Positions 18,689 to 27,487 of a DNA stretch of 64,000 bases are shown here, piece after piece. The translations under genes and the position numbers were made by a program. The stretch is taken from positions 26,605-90,604 of the forward strand of contig CALVFL010000028.1 in assembly GCA_944326825.1 (NCBI GenBank). The letters run 5' to 3'. Under the pieces are notes generated by a model. That model saw only the letters and a program-made list of their open reading frames with translations. It did no database searches and was not told the origin of the DNA. Position 1 is the first letter of the stretch. The number at the start of each line of letters is the position of its first letter. This DNA is from an uncultured Erysipelotrichaceae bacterium (GTDB lineage Bacteria; Bacillota_I; Bacilli_A; Erysipelotrichales; Erysipelotrichaceae).

Positions 18689-19585
18689 CTAACGACGTGA
18701 TTTTGTAAGTAAAGCTGCTCCGGTAATACCCGGTTCTTTGAGGATGGCCTTTTTGATCAGGACATCTTTCATGCCATCATGTACCAAAGATCTATAATAA
18801 TCAGCAAGTTTTCCAAAATAAAGATCATCAGCATTGGTGATCCCGCCTCCGATCACAAAAATATCCGGATCGACGACATGACCGATATAACTCATTGCCA
18901 CAGCCAGATCATAAGCCATGTCATCAATGATCTTAAGAGCCTTGCTGTCACCGCTATAGGCCAGATCAATGACATCCTTGGCACTTTGGATCTTATCGCC
19001 AAGTATCTCTTTGCCGATCCTGGCGATCGCCAGACCGCCGGCTTCCGTTTCAACAGCACCGGCATTCAAGTGATTATATTTTTGCCGGTCACGGTCGATG
19101 ATCAGATTGCCGATCTCGCCGGCATATCCGTTTTTGCCGGACAATACCTTGCCATCGATCACTAGTGCTCCTCCAATACCAGTCGAGTGAGTGATATAAT
19201 AGACGATCGAATGACCTTTGCCAACACCGACTAAAGCTTCGGCCAGTCCGGCTGCATTGGCATCGTTGTCAAGATATACCGGCATCTTAAAGATATCTGA
19301 TAAAGTATCAGCAAAATTATAAAACGCAAAACCCGGCAGATTGCTTGACATCGTCATGACATTGCGCTTGGTATCGACCGGACCTGGCACTCCGATCCCG
19401 ATCCCCTGACATTCTTTATAATCTTTGATCGATTTAAGCATTTCAATGATGTTGGAAACGACGGCTTCTTTACCCTTTTCAGCTAAAGAAGGACGTTTGA
19501 TGTCTTCGATTATCTCGCCGTTTTCCAAGACCTTGGCTACTCTTACATTGGTTCCGCCAAGATCGATCCCCAAATATTTTTCCAT
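18689..19585 (-). CDS. ROK-family sugar kinase (glucokinase-like) without the usual zinc site
   Basis: ATP-dependent hexose kinase fold. The phosphate loop GIDLGGTNVRVA is at residues 6-17, the catalytic LDNDANAAGLAEA at 105-117, and THSTGIGGALVIDG at 132-145. The residues that bind structural zinc in most ROK proteins are absent. GEIGN at 156-160 stands where a His is usual, and YNHLNAGAVE at 170-179 stands where the C-x-C-x4-C knot is usual. The start MEKYLGIDLGG has AAAGGAG eight bases upstream and lies 4 bases after the rimO stop. Glucose is the likely substrate, but N-acetylmannosamine or another sugar is possible. Confidence 0.87.
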   Translation of the reverse strand: MEKYLGIDLGGTNVRVAKVLENGEIIEDIKRPSLAEKGKEAVVSNIIEMLKSIKDYKECQGIGIGVPGPVDTKRNVMTMSSNLPGFAFYNFADTLSDIFKMPVYLDNDANAAGLAEALVGVGKGHSIVYYITHSTGIGGALVIDGKVLSGKNGYAGEIGNLIIDRDRQKYNHLNAGAVETEAGGLAIARIGKEILGDKIQSAKDVIDLAYSGDSKALKIIDDMAYDLAVAMSYIGHVVDPDIFVIGGGITNADDLYFGKLADYYRSLVHDGMKDVLIKKAILKEPGITGAALLTKSRR

Positions 19586-19589
19586 CCTT

Positions 19590-20885
19590 TTACTCCTTTG
19601 CAACTCCATAAAGATCATAATCTTCATAACCGGTTATCTCGACATTGACGAAATCACCGGGCTTTATCACCTTGTCGCTTTTAAAATAGACTACGCCATC
19701 GACATCATCCGGCGCCGAGTAGATACTGCGCCCTACATAACGGTCAAACAGTTCTTCATATCTTTCACAAAGCACTTCATAGACTTTAGAAACCTTCGCT
19801 TCAGCTTTTTTTGAAACGATTTTCTTTTGCACAGCCATCAATTCTTCATATCGTCTTAAAGCTGTTTTTTCATCTACTTCATGATCATATTCATAAGCCT
19901 TGGTATCTTCTTCTTTGGAATAAGTAAAAGCTCCTAAGGAATCAAAACGCAGCTCTTTGACAAGCTCGAGAGTATCTTTAAAAGTTTCTTCATCTTCAAA
20001 AGGAAAACCGACGATCAAAGTAGTACGCAGGACAGGTTCTTTAAAGAGCTCACGGATCTTGGCGATCTTCTCTTTGATCAAAGCCACGCTGCCTCGGCGA
20101 TTCATCAGTTTTAAGATCTTGTCATTTCCATATTGGATAGGAATATCAAAATAAGGAATGACTCTTTTGGCCTTGGCCATGAATTCCAAAAGATCATCTT
20201 CGATCTCATCAGGATACATATACAAGACTCTGATCCATTTAAACGGTATCTCATCAAGCCTTTTTAAAAGGTCTTTTAAAGCAAAGTGCCCGTAAAGATC
20301 ATAGCCGTAATAGGTCGTATCCTGAGCGATGACATTGAGTTCTTTGACTCCTAGCTCATATAGGCGCATAGCCTCTTTATAAAGATCTTCGATCGCAAAC
20401 GAGCGGCAGTTGCCTCTAATCAAAGGAATGGCACAATAGGCACAACGATTATCACAACCTTCAGCGATCTTTAGATAGCCGTAATAATTATTGGTGATGA
20501 GTTTGCGGTTAGTCCGATAAGGTACAGTAAATTCTTCACCTAAAAGCTCTTTTAAAATATCATTAAGATCATCATAATCATCAATCTTGATAAAAGCATC
20601 CACCTCTGGCAGATCCTTTTTCAGATCTTCATAATATCTTTGAGCCAGACAGCCGGTCACGATCAGTTTTTTAAGACGGCCTTTTTTATATTCTGCCATC
20701 TCCAAGATAGTATCGATCGCTTCTTTTTTAGCGCTTAAAATAAAACCGCAGGTGTTGATGATGATTACATCGCATTCCTTGGGATCGCTTGAAAACTCAA
20801 AACGTTTCTCATCAAACATCCCGATGATATATTCGCTGTCAACAAGATTCTTACAGCAACCTAAAGAGATAAATCCTACTTTCAT
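19590..20885 (-). CDS. rimO: Ribosomal protein S12 methylthiotransferase RimO
   Basis: Radical-SAM enzyme that adds a methylthio group to an Asp of ribosomal protein S12. The N-terminal methylthiotransferase domain has three Cys (SLGCCKN, INTCGF, VTGCLAQRYY). The radical-SAM motif CDNRCAYC lies near residue 148, and the C-terminal TRAM domain ends the protein (KPGDFVNVEITGYEDYDLYG). The wording of the N-terminus (LGCCKNLVDSE) favours RimO over MiaB. I start at MKVGFISLG (20885), whose ATG overlaps the upstream stop as ATGA. 431 residues is normal. Confidence 0.94.
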   Translation of the reverse strand: MKVGFISLGCCKNLVDSEYIIGMFDEKRFEFSSDPKECDVIIINTCGFILSAKKEAIDTILEMAEYKKGRLKKLIVTGCLAQRYYEDLKKDLPEVDAFIKIDDYDDLNDILKELLGEEFTVPYRTNRKLITNNYYGYLKIAEGCDNRCAYCAIPLIRGNCRSFAIEDLYKEAMRLYELGVKELNVIAQDTTYYGYDLYGHFALKDLLKRLDEIPFKWIRVLYMYPDEIEDDLLEFMAKAKRVIPYFDIPIQYGNDKILKLMNRRGSVALIKEKIAKIRELFKEPVLRTTLIVGFPFEDEETFKDTLELVKELRFDSLGAFTYSKEEDTKAYEYDHEVDEKTALRRYEELMAVQKKIVSKKAEAKVSKVYEVLCERYEELFDRYVGRSIYSAPDDVDGVVYFKSDKVIKPGDFVNVEITGYEDYDLYGVAKE

Positions 20886-21370
20886 ACTTTCACCCTTCTT
20901 AAACATTCCTTAGCGACAAAGCCGGTTAAAATACCGGTAGCGATTGATGAGATGGCCAAGATCGGAAAGATCGAAGCGATCATCGCTTGCGAATAAAGCA
21001 TCATTACAACGACCACCTGACCCAGAGAATGGAAGATCGCCGACATGATCGACATAAAGATCAAAGATGTCTTTAAACGATGACAGACCATGATGACGAG
21101 CGTTGAAAAAAGCACGCCCATAAAACTGATCCAGAACTGGCTGCCAAAGATCATTCCTCTTAGTAAAGAACCGATACTTACCCGCATAACATTGACAAAG
21201 ATCAGTTCTTTATAAGAAAAAAGATGGATGGTCACAAGCGAGATGATATTGGCCAAGCCAAAACGGATGCCGAACTGAATAGGCGGGATAAACATGCTTT
21301 CAAAAAGATTGATAACGATGGCCAAAGCACTGAGGATGGCCACATAACTGATTTTCTTAGTCTTATTCAT
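20882..21370 (-). CDS. Gx transporter / heptaprenyl diphosphate synthase component I family membrane protein (EetB-like)
   Basis: 162 residues with five or so transmembrane helices. Family features are the start KKISYVAILSALAIVINLFES, then PPIQFGIRFGLANIISLV and NVMRVSIGSLLRG. Proteins of this family are annotated as Gx transporters. They form a conserved pair with NusG domain II proteins, including in the extracellular electron transfer loci of Listeria and relatives (EetB). Here the partner (21363-21710) overlaps its start by 8 bp. The link to flavin or quinone electron transfer is inference; no NADH dehydrogenase or PplA gene is next to it. Confidence 0.85.
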   Translation of the reverse strand: MNKTKKISYVAILSALAIVINLFESMFIPPIQFGIRFGLANIISLVTIHLFSYKELIFVNVMRVSIGSLLRGMIFGSQFWISFMGVLFSTLVIMVCHRLKTSLIFMSIMSAIFHSLGQVVVVMMLYSQAMIASIFPILAISSIATGILTGFVAKECLRRVKV

Positions 21371-21710
21371 TTTCTTCCACCACGATTATTATACCATTGG
21401 GGATACAGGTTATCGGCGAATAAATACCTAAACTTGGCATCCAGCCCATATTGACGCAAGTCTGGTTGGGACAATCGACATCAAAGGCATGGTAATGGGA
21501 ATCCTTGACTTCAATGTGAAACTTGCCGTATTTGACATCTAATTCATATACAGCATCTTCACTTATGTCAAAACGTAAAAGTTCTTCATCAGTATTAAGA
21601 TCGACCACTTTAGCATAAGTGCTGTCTTTTTTTATAAAGTTATCATAGATGAGATACAATCCGCAGATTATCAAGATCAAAACTACGATCAGAATTTCTT
21701 TTTTCTTCAT
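21363..21710 (-). CDS. NusG domain II-containing protein (EetA-like)
   Basis: 115 residues: one N-terminal transmembrane helix (EILIVVLILIICGLYLIY) followed by an extracytoplasmic domain with the family signature CPNQTCVNMGWM and CIPNGIIIVV. Two close Cys are invariant in the family. Such proteins are almost always encoded beside a Gx transporter protein, as here (8 bp overlap). In Listeria-type electron transfer loci the equivalent pair is EetA/EetB. The gene follows a MATE gene with a one-base gap, so it may be co-transcribed with the helicase, MATE and rimO genes. Confidence 0.85.
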   Translation of the reverse strand: MKKKEILIVVLILIICGLYLIYDNFIKKDSTYAKVVDLNTDEELLRFDISEDAVYELDVKYGKFHIEVKDSHYHAFDVDCPNQTCVNMGWMPSLGIYSPITCIPNGIIIVVEENE

Positions 21711-21711
21711 T

Positions 21712-23064
21712 TTAAGCCTCTATCAGTTCAGTCAGATCCTTAGCCCAGATACCCTTGAAATAGCGTTTTAAAGACAGTATCAATCTTACGACCTGTTCGA
21801 TCTGACACAATAATAATACCAAAACAATACTTTGGATACCACAATAGACGGCTATAAAAGCACTGGGAATACCTAAAAGATAGGTTATGCCGGAATCAAG
21901 GAAGTTAAGGATCTTGGCATCGCCACCGGCTCGAAGAGTTGAAAAGATGACATAGGTCAGCATTCTCAAGATCGCTTTAAAAGCTAAAACATACAAAAGC
22001 CCGGAAGCGATATTATAGACATAAGGGTCTTTGACACTGTAAAGAGCTAAGATCGGACCTTTGAAGATCACGATGAAGAAAGCGATGATAAAAGCGATGA
22101 TGAGTGAAAGACTGATCTGATAAACAGATTCTTCTTTGGCTCTTTCGATCTGATGGGAGCCAAGCCTCGTGCCGATGAGGATCGAAACAGCGCCGCCATA
22201 GCCCCATACGATAAAAAGAAACAAGTTATAGATCTGATTGGCTACATAGTAGGCATCCATATTCTTAGTGCCTAGAAGTCCAAAAGCCTTGATAAACAGC
22301 GTTGAACCGAAACTGAAGAGCGTTTCATTGATGATCAAAGGCAGCATCTTGGCAATGATCGGCCGATAGAAACTGGGCCGCAAGTCAAAGATCAGCCTTA
22401 GGTCTTGTAAAAAGAAGGGTCTTTTCTTGATAGATAGAATAAGATAGGCGATCATGACGATGGTTTGCGAGATGATGGTGCCCAAAGCTGCGCCAGCAAC
22501 TCCGATCTTAAAACCATAGATAAATAAAGCGTTAAAAAAGACATTGCCGATCGCTCCCAATAAAGAAAAATAAAAGGTTATCTTGGTTTCATGAATGGAG
22601 CGGTAAGCCACCATCATGGAGTTGTTGATGGCAAAAGGGATACAGGAAAAGATCGTTATGCTTAAATAGTCTAGGGAATATTTCAATACTTGAGTATCGT
22701 CAAGATAAAATAACAGCAAGTCATCGCCCATAAATAAGAACACACCGATCCAGACTAAGGCATTAAAAAGAGTAAAGATCAGGGATAAACCAAAGACCCT
22801 TGTCATATTATCAGCTTGTCTGGCACCATAAAACTGGGCAGCAAAAATAGCGATGCCGCTGGTAATGCCAAAAGAGATGCCGTCATGCAAAGTTATGATC
22901 TGCGAGGCATTGCCGACTGCTGTCACCATGCCGATCGAAGAGGCCATCAAAGAATCGATAGTTGACATGCAAGAGCTGAGCAGAGTGCTTAAGGCTAAGG
23001 GCAAGGCGATCCGAAATGTCGTTTCATAAAAGGCCCTGTCGCCAAAGAACCGGCTTAGTTTCAT
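21712..23064 (-). CDS. MATE-family efflux protein
   Basis: 450-residue membrane protein of the MATE superfamily with about 12 membrane segments. The N-terminal segment FRIALPLALSTLLSSCMSTIDSLMAS and the following IFAAQFYGARQ fit the family's first helices. A repeat of the fold starts near residue 220 (AKMLPLIINETLFSFGSTLF). Substrate unknown. The ATG overlaps the helicase stop as ATGA, so it is coupled to the helicase. It is distant in sequence from the plus-strand MATE at 9340, so this is not a recent duplication. Confidence 0.92.
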   Translation of the reverse strand: MKLSRFFGDRAFYETTFRIALPLALSTLLSSCMSTIDSLMASSIGMVTAVGNASQIITLHDGISFGITSGIAIFAAQFYGARQADNMTRVFGLSLIFTLFNALVWIGVFLFMGDDLLLFYLDDTQVLKYSLDYLSITIFSCIPFAINNSMMVAYRSIHETKITFYFSLLGAIGNVFFNALFIYGFKIGVAGAALGTIISQTIVMIAYLILSIKKRPFFLQDLRLIFDLRPSFYRPIIAKMLPLIINETLFSFGSTLFIKAFGLLGTKNMDAYYVANQIYNLFLFIVWGYGGAVSILIGTRLGSHQIERAKEESVYQISLSLIIAFIIAFFIVIFKGPILALYSVKDPYVYNIASGLLYVLAFKAILRMLTYVIFSTLRAGGDAKILNFLDSGITYLLGIPSAFIAVYCGIQSIVLVLLLCQIEQVVRLILSLKRYFKGIWAKDLTELIEA

Positions 23065-24392
23065 CCTTTATTGTTTGCTTTGTATCTGGCCTTCTTCTCT
23101 TCTTTGATCTTGGCTTTGATAAACTCACGGCGCTCTTTTTGTTTGATGCGGTTGATCAAAGCCGTCTTTTTCTTTTTATAATTCGGTTTTACTTTCTCTT
23201 TTTTACGATAGAGCTGACGAGCCAGCTCTTTTTCTCTGACTTCACTTTTAGAAAGCTTTCGCTCTCTCATCCTTACATCGACAAGACTTCCCTGCTTGAT
23301 CGTTTTCGATTTAAAAGCAATACCTTGTTTGAGCAAAGTATCGATCGCTTTTTGATCGCTTTCTTTATAAAGCAGAAAACAAGTGCCGTGTTTGCCGCTT
23401 CGGCCAGTCCGGCCGCTGCGATGGGTATAGAAAGCCAGATCACTTGGCAAGCCCAAAGAAACGACATGAGTTATGGCATCGATGTCGATGCCTCTTGAAG
23501 CTACGTCACTGGCAACGATATATGTGTAGTCTTTCTCTTTTAAAAGTTTCATCGCTTTACTTCGCTCACGGGAAGAAAGACCGCCATGGATCTCTAAAGC
23601 TTTGTAGCCGTTACTTTTAAGAGTTTCATAGGTCTTATGACATTCTTCTCTTGTATTGGCAAAGATCAGACATACATAAGGGTTGATGCAGGGCAAAAGA
23701 TCGAGTAAAGCTTCATCATACTCTTTATGTTTGCAGTTTATAAGCACATGATCGATATTAGGATTAAAAGTTGTTTCATTATCGATCTTAATGATATCCG
23801 GTCCGTTTAAATAACGTTTGATGAACGGTTTTAGATTATCGGATAAGGTAGCACTAAAACACATCACCTCAAGGTTTTCGGGCATCTTGGCAAATACCTT
23901 GTCGATATCTTCTAAAAACCCGTATTCTAAGGTCATGTCAGCTTCATCAATAACGTAAAGTTTAACACTATCTACTCTTAAACTGTTATCATCAAACAAT
24001 TCTTTTATCTTGCCAGGTGTCCCGATGATGATATGGGGTGCTCTTTTAAGCTTGTTTTTGGCCTTTAAAGAATCAATGCCGGAACTTAGTAAGAGGACTC
24101 TTAGATCTTTTAGCACCTCTTTAGCCGTCTTTAGACGATCGGCTAACTGAATGGCTAATTCTTTAGTCGGCAAAGAGATCACGACTTGAGTGACATCCTC
24201 TTTGGTATCGACTAACTCCATGATCGGTATCAGGAAAGCATGGGTCTTGCCGGTACCGGTCGGTGAAATAGCCACGATGTCTTTGCCTTTTTTAGCCATC
24301 TTCACACAGGCTTCCTGCACCTTGGTCAAGGTCGTAAAACCGTTTAATTCGATAAAGTTTTTAGTAGTGTCTTTAAAATTAAAATCAATCAC
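23061..24392 (-). CDS. DEAD-box ATP-dependent RNA helicase
   Basis: 443 residues. Helicase motifs in order: the Q-motif region GFTTLTKVQE, Walker A SPTGTGKT, PTKELA, GTPGK, VIDEADM (DEAD), SAT, then IFANTREE, ASDVASRGIDID and HRSGRTGRSG. A very basic tail (last 90 residues, Lys-rich) probably binds RNA. It resembles CshB/YfmL-type cold-shock or ribosome-assembly helicases; the exact subgroup is unclear. The start codon is GTG with no Shine-Dalgarno. An extended -10 (TGCTAAAAT) ends six bases upstream, predicting a leaderless mRNA. Divergent from ispH with only 36 bp between start codons. Confidence 0.94.
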   Translation of the reverse strand: MIDFNFKDTTKNFIELNGFTTLTKVQEACVKMAKKGKDIVAISPTGTGKTHAFLIPIMELVDTKEDVTQVVISLPTKELAIQLADRLKTAKEVLKDLRVLLLSSGIDSLKAKNKLKRAPHIIIGTPGKIKELFDDNSLRVDSVKLYVIDEADMTLEYGFLEDIDKVFAKMPENLEVMCFSATLSDNLKPFIKRYLNGPDIIKIDNETTFNPNIDHVLINCKHKEYDEALLDLLPCINPYVCLIFANTREECHKTYETLKSNGYKALEIHGGLSSRERSKAMKLLKEKDYTYIVASDVASRGIDIDAITHVVSLGLPSDLAFYTHRSGRTGRSGKHGTCFLLYKESDQKAIDTLLKQGIAFKSKTIKQGSLVDVRMRERKLSKSEVREKELARQLYRKKEKVKPNYKKKKTALINRIKQKERREFIKAKIKEEKKARYKANNKG

Positions 24393-24398
24393 GTATCA

Positions 24399-24422
24399 AT
24401 TTTAGCACGACAATGCTAAAAT
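24399..24422. promoter_or_regulatory. Palindromic divergent leaderless promoter (helicase / ispH)
   Basis: Perfect inverted repeat ATTTTAGCA-6-TGCTAAAAT. Read outward on either strand, each arm is an extended -10 box, TGC-TAAAAT, ending exactly six bases before a start codon: GTG of the helicase on the minus strand and ATG of ispH on the plus strand. Neither gene has a Shine-Dalgarno. Confidence 0.7.
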
Positions 24423-24428
24423 ATCATT

Positions 24429-25340
24429 ATGAATGTTAAAAAAGTTATTCCCAGCGGCTATTGTAAAGGGGTGATCCGAGCGATCGAGTTAGCCAAAAAG
24501 ACCAGACTTGAAAATAAAGAAGCTAAGATCTATGTCTTAGGCATGATCGTTCATAACCGTTATGTGGCAGAAGCTTTAAAGCGCTATAGGATCGAAACGC
24601 TTGACGATAAGGCCAAAAGCAAGGAAGAGCTGCTTGATAAGATCGATGATGGCATCGTCATCTTTACAGCTCACGGGATCGCTGACAGGATCAAAAAGAA
24701 AGCTGAAGACAAAGGCCTCAAATATGTCGATGCCTCATGTGATGATGTGATCGCCACCCAAAAACTGGTCAAGGAAAAGATCACCGAAGGATATAAAGTG
24801 CTCTATATCGGTAAAAAAAGTCATCCAGAAGCTCTAGCGATCCTTTCGATCAGCGAGGATATCCATTTGATCGCAAATCCTGATGATCTTTCATCTTTAA
24901 AACTTGATGATGACAAGATCTTTGTCACCAATCAAACGACGATGTCGCTTTTGGAAGTAAAGAGCTTTTTTGATAAGATCGCTCAGATATATCCTAAGGC
25001 CGTCTTTGCCAAAGAGATCTGCAATGCCACTACTATGCGCCAGAATGCTATCTTGAATCTTAAAGACTGTGATCTGCTTTATATCGTTGGTGATCCTTCA
25101 TCCAATAATTCCATGAAACTTAAAGAACTTGGCGAAAAAGTCGGTATCCGAAAAGTCAGGATGATCGAAGATGCCAGCGAGATCACTGAAACTGATCTTG
25201 GCGATGTCAAAAATGTCTATGTCACCTCTGGAGCCAGTACCCCTGCTTATCTGCAAGAGCAGGTCATTGCTGTATTAAAGGATTATGCCCAAACGAAAGT
25301 ATTAAAAAAGCCTAAGGTCGATCTGGCTGAGATCCTTTAG
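24429..25340 (+). CDS. ispH: 4-hydroxy-3-methylbut-2-enyl diphosphate reductase (IspH)
   Basis: Last enzyme of the MEP isoprenoid pathway, making IPP and DMAPP with a [4Fe-4S] cluster. The three cluster Cys are seen in SGYCKGVIRAIE (near residue 13), DASCDDV (near residue 100) and KEICNATTMRQ (near residue 200). The substrate-binding His appear in TAHGI and KKSHPEALAI. Also present is the SSNNSMKL signature (seen as DPSSNNSMKL). 303 residues is slightly longer than usual. Start and promoter are leaderless-type: TGCTAAAAT, six bases, ATG. The 3' end overlaps the convergent flippase gene by 4 bp. Confidence 0.94.
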   Translation: MNVKKVIPSGYCKGVIRAIELAKKTRLENKEAKIYVLGMIVHNRYVAEALKRYRIETLDDKAKSKEELLDKIDDGIVIFTAHGIADRIKKKAEDKGLKYVDASCDDVIATQKLVKEKITEGYKVLYIGKKSHPEALAILSISEDIHLIANPDDLSSLKLDDDKIFVTNQTTMSLLEVKSFFDKIAQIYPKAVFAKEICNATTMRQNAILNLKDCDLLYIVGDPSSNNSMKLKELGEKVGIRKVRMIEDASEITETDLGDVKNVYVTSGASTPAYLQEQVIAVLKDYAQTKVLKKPKVDLAEIL

Positions 25341-25342
25341 GC
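25310..25342. terminator. Bidirectional terminator within the ispH 3' end
   Basis: GCCTAAGG / CCTTTAGGC stem (one bulge) spanning the overlapping stop codons. It is followed by TTTTAG on the plus strand and TTTTTT on the minus strand, so it can serve both ispH and the flippase gene. Confidence 0.6.
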
Positions 25343-26965
25343 TTTTAGCTTATTTAAGACTGTATGGATATGATCTTTCAGATCTTTGCCGCTGATCGCT
25401 TTAAGCAGACCGAAGAAATCGGCGATCAGGATATAAATGGCTATTGACATCAAACCATAGATACCCAAAACAACGATACATAAGATACGGCTTTCAAAAT
25501 TGAACGGTACAAAGTTTATAAGCAATATCGGTAAACAAGAGATGATGGAAGCGATGATGATAAAGATCGCTCTTTTGAAAAATAAAGCATAATTGACATT
25601 AAAATTGTTTCTGATAAGGACAAGAATGCTTATAACTACAAATGCTCCCACAAGGATATCCGATAAGATCATGCCGTTATAAGTCATGAAACGTACAAAA
25701 GTAAAGAAAGCAATGACTTTGATGATGTTGCCAAGTGTAAGGATGATCAAGGTATTCTTGCGCATCCTGAGGGTTATCGACATCGAACACAATAACTGAT
25801 TAAGCGTATCCACAAAAACTGAGATCATATAGAATTTCAAGATCGTTGAGCCGATCTCTAAACTGGAATCACCATACATGATATAGTAAACCGGTCTGGC
25901 ATAAACGATCAGCCAGGCGATCATCGGCACCAAGATGAAAAACAAGGTATTTAAGATAAGCAAGACCTGCTTGCTTAAGTTTTTGAGATCTCTTTTTTCA
26001 AGCGACTCGGTAAGATAAGGGACAAGCCCTGAACTGAAACCCAGTGCTAAAACCAAAGGGATCGATGATAATTTGGAAAGATTGACCTGAATGATGCCAA
26101 AAATCAGTTTGATATTCTCATAATTAGCGCCAACAGAAGTCGAATAGTCAATGAAAAAGGTTGAATTGACTATGACTGGAAAATAAGCGAATAAAGATAC
26201 CAAAAGATACGGCAGACCGATCGATAGCAATTCTAAAAAGACAGAACGGCTATCACGATTGGTATCAGTCTGTTCTAAGGCCAGTTTATGTACTTCATCA
26301 TTGGTCTTGCGAAGCGAGAGTGTCAGATAGATTATCGCAAACAAGGCACCGATACTGGCAGCCAAGATAGCAGTATAGATCGCATAGATGCCTTCAAGTT
26401 TTAAAATATTGACGACAAAAAAACCGCCTAAGATAATAAAACCGACTCTGACTAACTGCTCAAGGACTTGCGAGGCAGCATAGGCATTAAGCATCTTTAA
26501 ACCCTGATAATAGCCTCTGATCGAACTAAGCAAAGGAACCAGTACAAGCGCTATTGCCAAAATATAAAACAGATTGACAAGAGTGGCAATATCGCTTTGT
26601 GTTGCCTGATCGCCTAAGATATAGGAAGCAAACGGGTTAGCAGCCAAAACGAAGATGACGGCCACGATAAAACCGCTCACGAGCAAAAAAGAACTTCCCA
26701 GTTTCTTTACCAAAAGCACAGTTTTATAATCGTTGCGGCTATAATACTTAGCCACTAAAGCAGCGATGGCAAAAGGAAGCCCAGCCCCTGATATCCTTAA
26801 TAAAAGATCATAATAAGTATAGGTCAGACTGTAAAAGACCATATTGGCATCGCCGGCATAACTGTTTAATGGAACGACATATAAAAGTCCCAGCAGCTTC
26901 GATAAAAAGATGCCAAAAGAACTGGCTAAAGCACCGGTTATCAGCGATTGTTTAGCCTTGCTCAT
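25337..26965 (-). CDS. MurJ/YtgP/SpoVB-like lipid flippase (MVF family)
   Basis: 542-residue protein with about 14 transmembrane segments. The N-terminus KQSLITGALASSFGIFLSKL and ISGAGLPFAIAALVAKYYSR match the YtgP/SpoVB branch of the MOP superfamily, whose Bacillus members flip the peptidoglycan precursor lipid II. The length is that of B. subtilis YtgP. A polysaccharide flippase role cannot be excluded. I chose the ATG at 26965 because AAGGAG lies nine bases before it; an in-frame ATG lies 6 codons upstream. It overlaps the lipoprotein gene by 14 bp and converges on ispH. Confidence 0.85.
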   Translation of the reverse strand: MSKAKQSLITGALASSFGIFLSKLLGLLYVVPLNSYAGDANMVFYSLTYTYYDLLLRISGAGLPFAIAALVAKYYSRNDYKTVLLVKKLGSSFLLVSGFIVAVIFVLAANPFASYILGDQATQSDIATLVNLFYILAIALVLVPLLSSIRGYYQGLKMLNAYAASQVLEQLVRVGFIILGGFFVVNILKLEGIYAIYTAILAASIGALFAIIYLTLSLRKTNDEVHKLALEQTDTNRDSRSVFLELLSIGLPYLLVSLFAYFPVIVNSTFFIDYSTSVGANYENIKLIFGIIQVNLSKLSSIPLVLALGFSSGLVPYLTESLEKRDLKNLSKQVLLILNTLFFILVPMIAWLIVYARPVYYIMYGDSSLEIGSTILKFYMISVFVDTLNQLLCSMSITLRMRKNTLIILTLGNIIKVIAFFTFVRFMTYNGMILSDILVGAFVVISILVLIRNNFNVNYALFFKRAIFIIIASIISCLPILLINFVPFNFESRILCIVVLGIYGLMSIAIYILIADFFGLLKAISGKDLKDHIHTVLNKLKA

Positions 26966-27482
26966 CAACGGCAGCTCCTTCATCAGCTACAGTCGGAGTA
27001 ATATCAAAAGCGAAATACTCCCGATAAGTATTTGTCAGCATCTCATCTTGCCATTGCACCAGCATCTTGACATGAGGTGTTTCATTGGTAGTGACGCCTG
27101 ACAAGATCACTCCTTTAACATAGCCCTTTTCTTCATCAATCTGATTGGGGACCATCTTGTAGATCTGATCTTCAAAGATGCCGACACTTGAAGCCATGAC
27201 CGAATGGTAATCAACACCGTTTTCAATAGCCATCGCTTCGATATCGTATAAAGCTATCCTTGGATTATCGATGATGACATAATAACGATATCCCCCATCT
27301 ATAGCCGCAATATCGCAGGTAATATCATAATATTCCGAAGAAGTCATGAAATTCTGATTGGCAGCGATCAGATCGATCATGTCCTGATAACGTCCGTTGG
27401 GACTGACTTCATTGCGGGCAACATTGTCGCCGCATCCTGTCAAGATCAGCAAAAGTGAAAACAACACTACTATTCTTTTCAT
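26952..27482 (-). CDS. Lipoprotein of unknown function
   Basis: About 176 residues with a clear signal peptide and lipobox (LILTGC, then GDN). The mature part has no motif I recognise. It is acidic, with a possible beta-rich core (YRYYVIIDNPRIALYDIEAM, then GYVKGVILSG). The ATG at 27482 gives the usual KR-plus-hydrophobic signal; an in-frame GTG lies three codons upstream, overlapping the tyrS stop. It sits between tyrS and a MurJ-like flippase gene and overlaps the latter, so an envelope role is possible but not shown. Confidence 0.75.
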   Translation of the reverse strand: MKRIVVLFSLLLILTGCGDNVARNEVSPNGRYQDMIDLIAANQNFMTSSEYYDITCDIAAIDGGYRYYVIIDNPRIALYDIEAMAIENGVDYHSVMASSVGIFEDQIYKMVPNQIDEEKGYVKGVILSGVTTNETPHVKMLVQWQDEMLTNTYREYFAFDITPTVADEGAAVDEQG

Positions 27483-27487
27483 AACGA

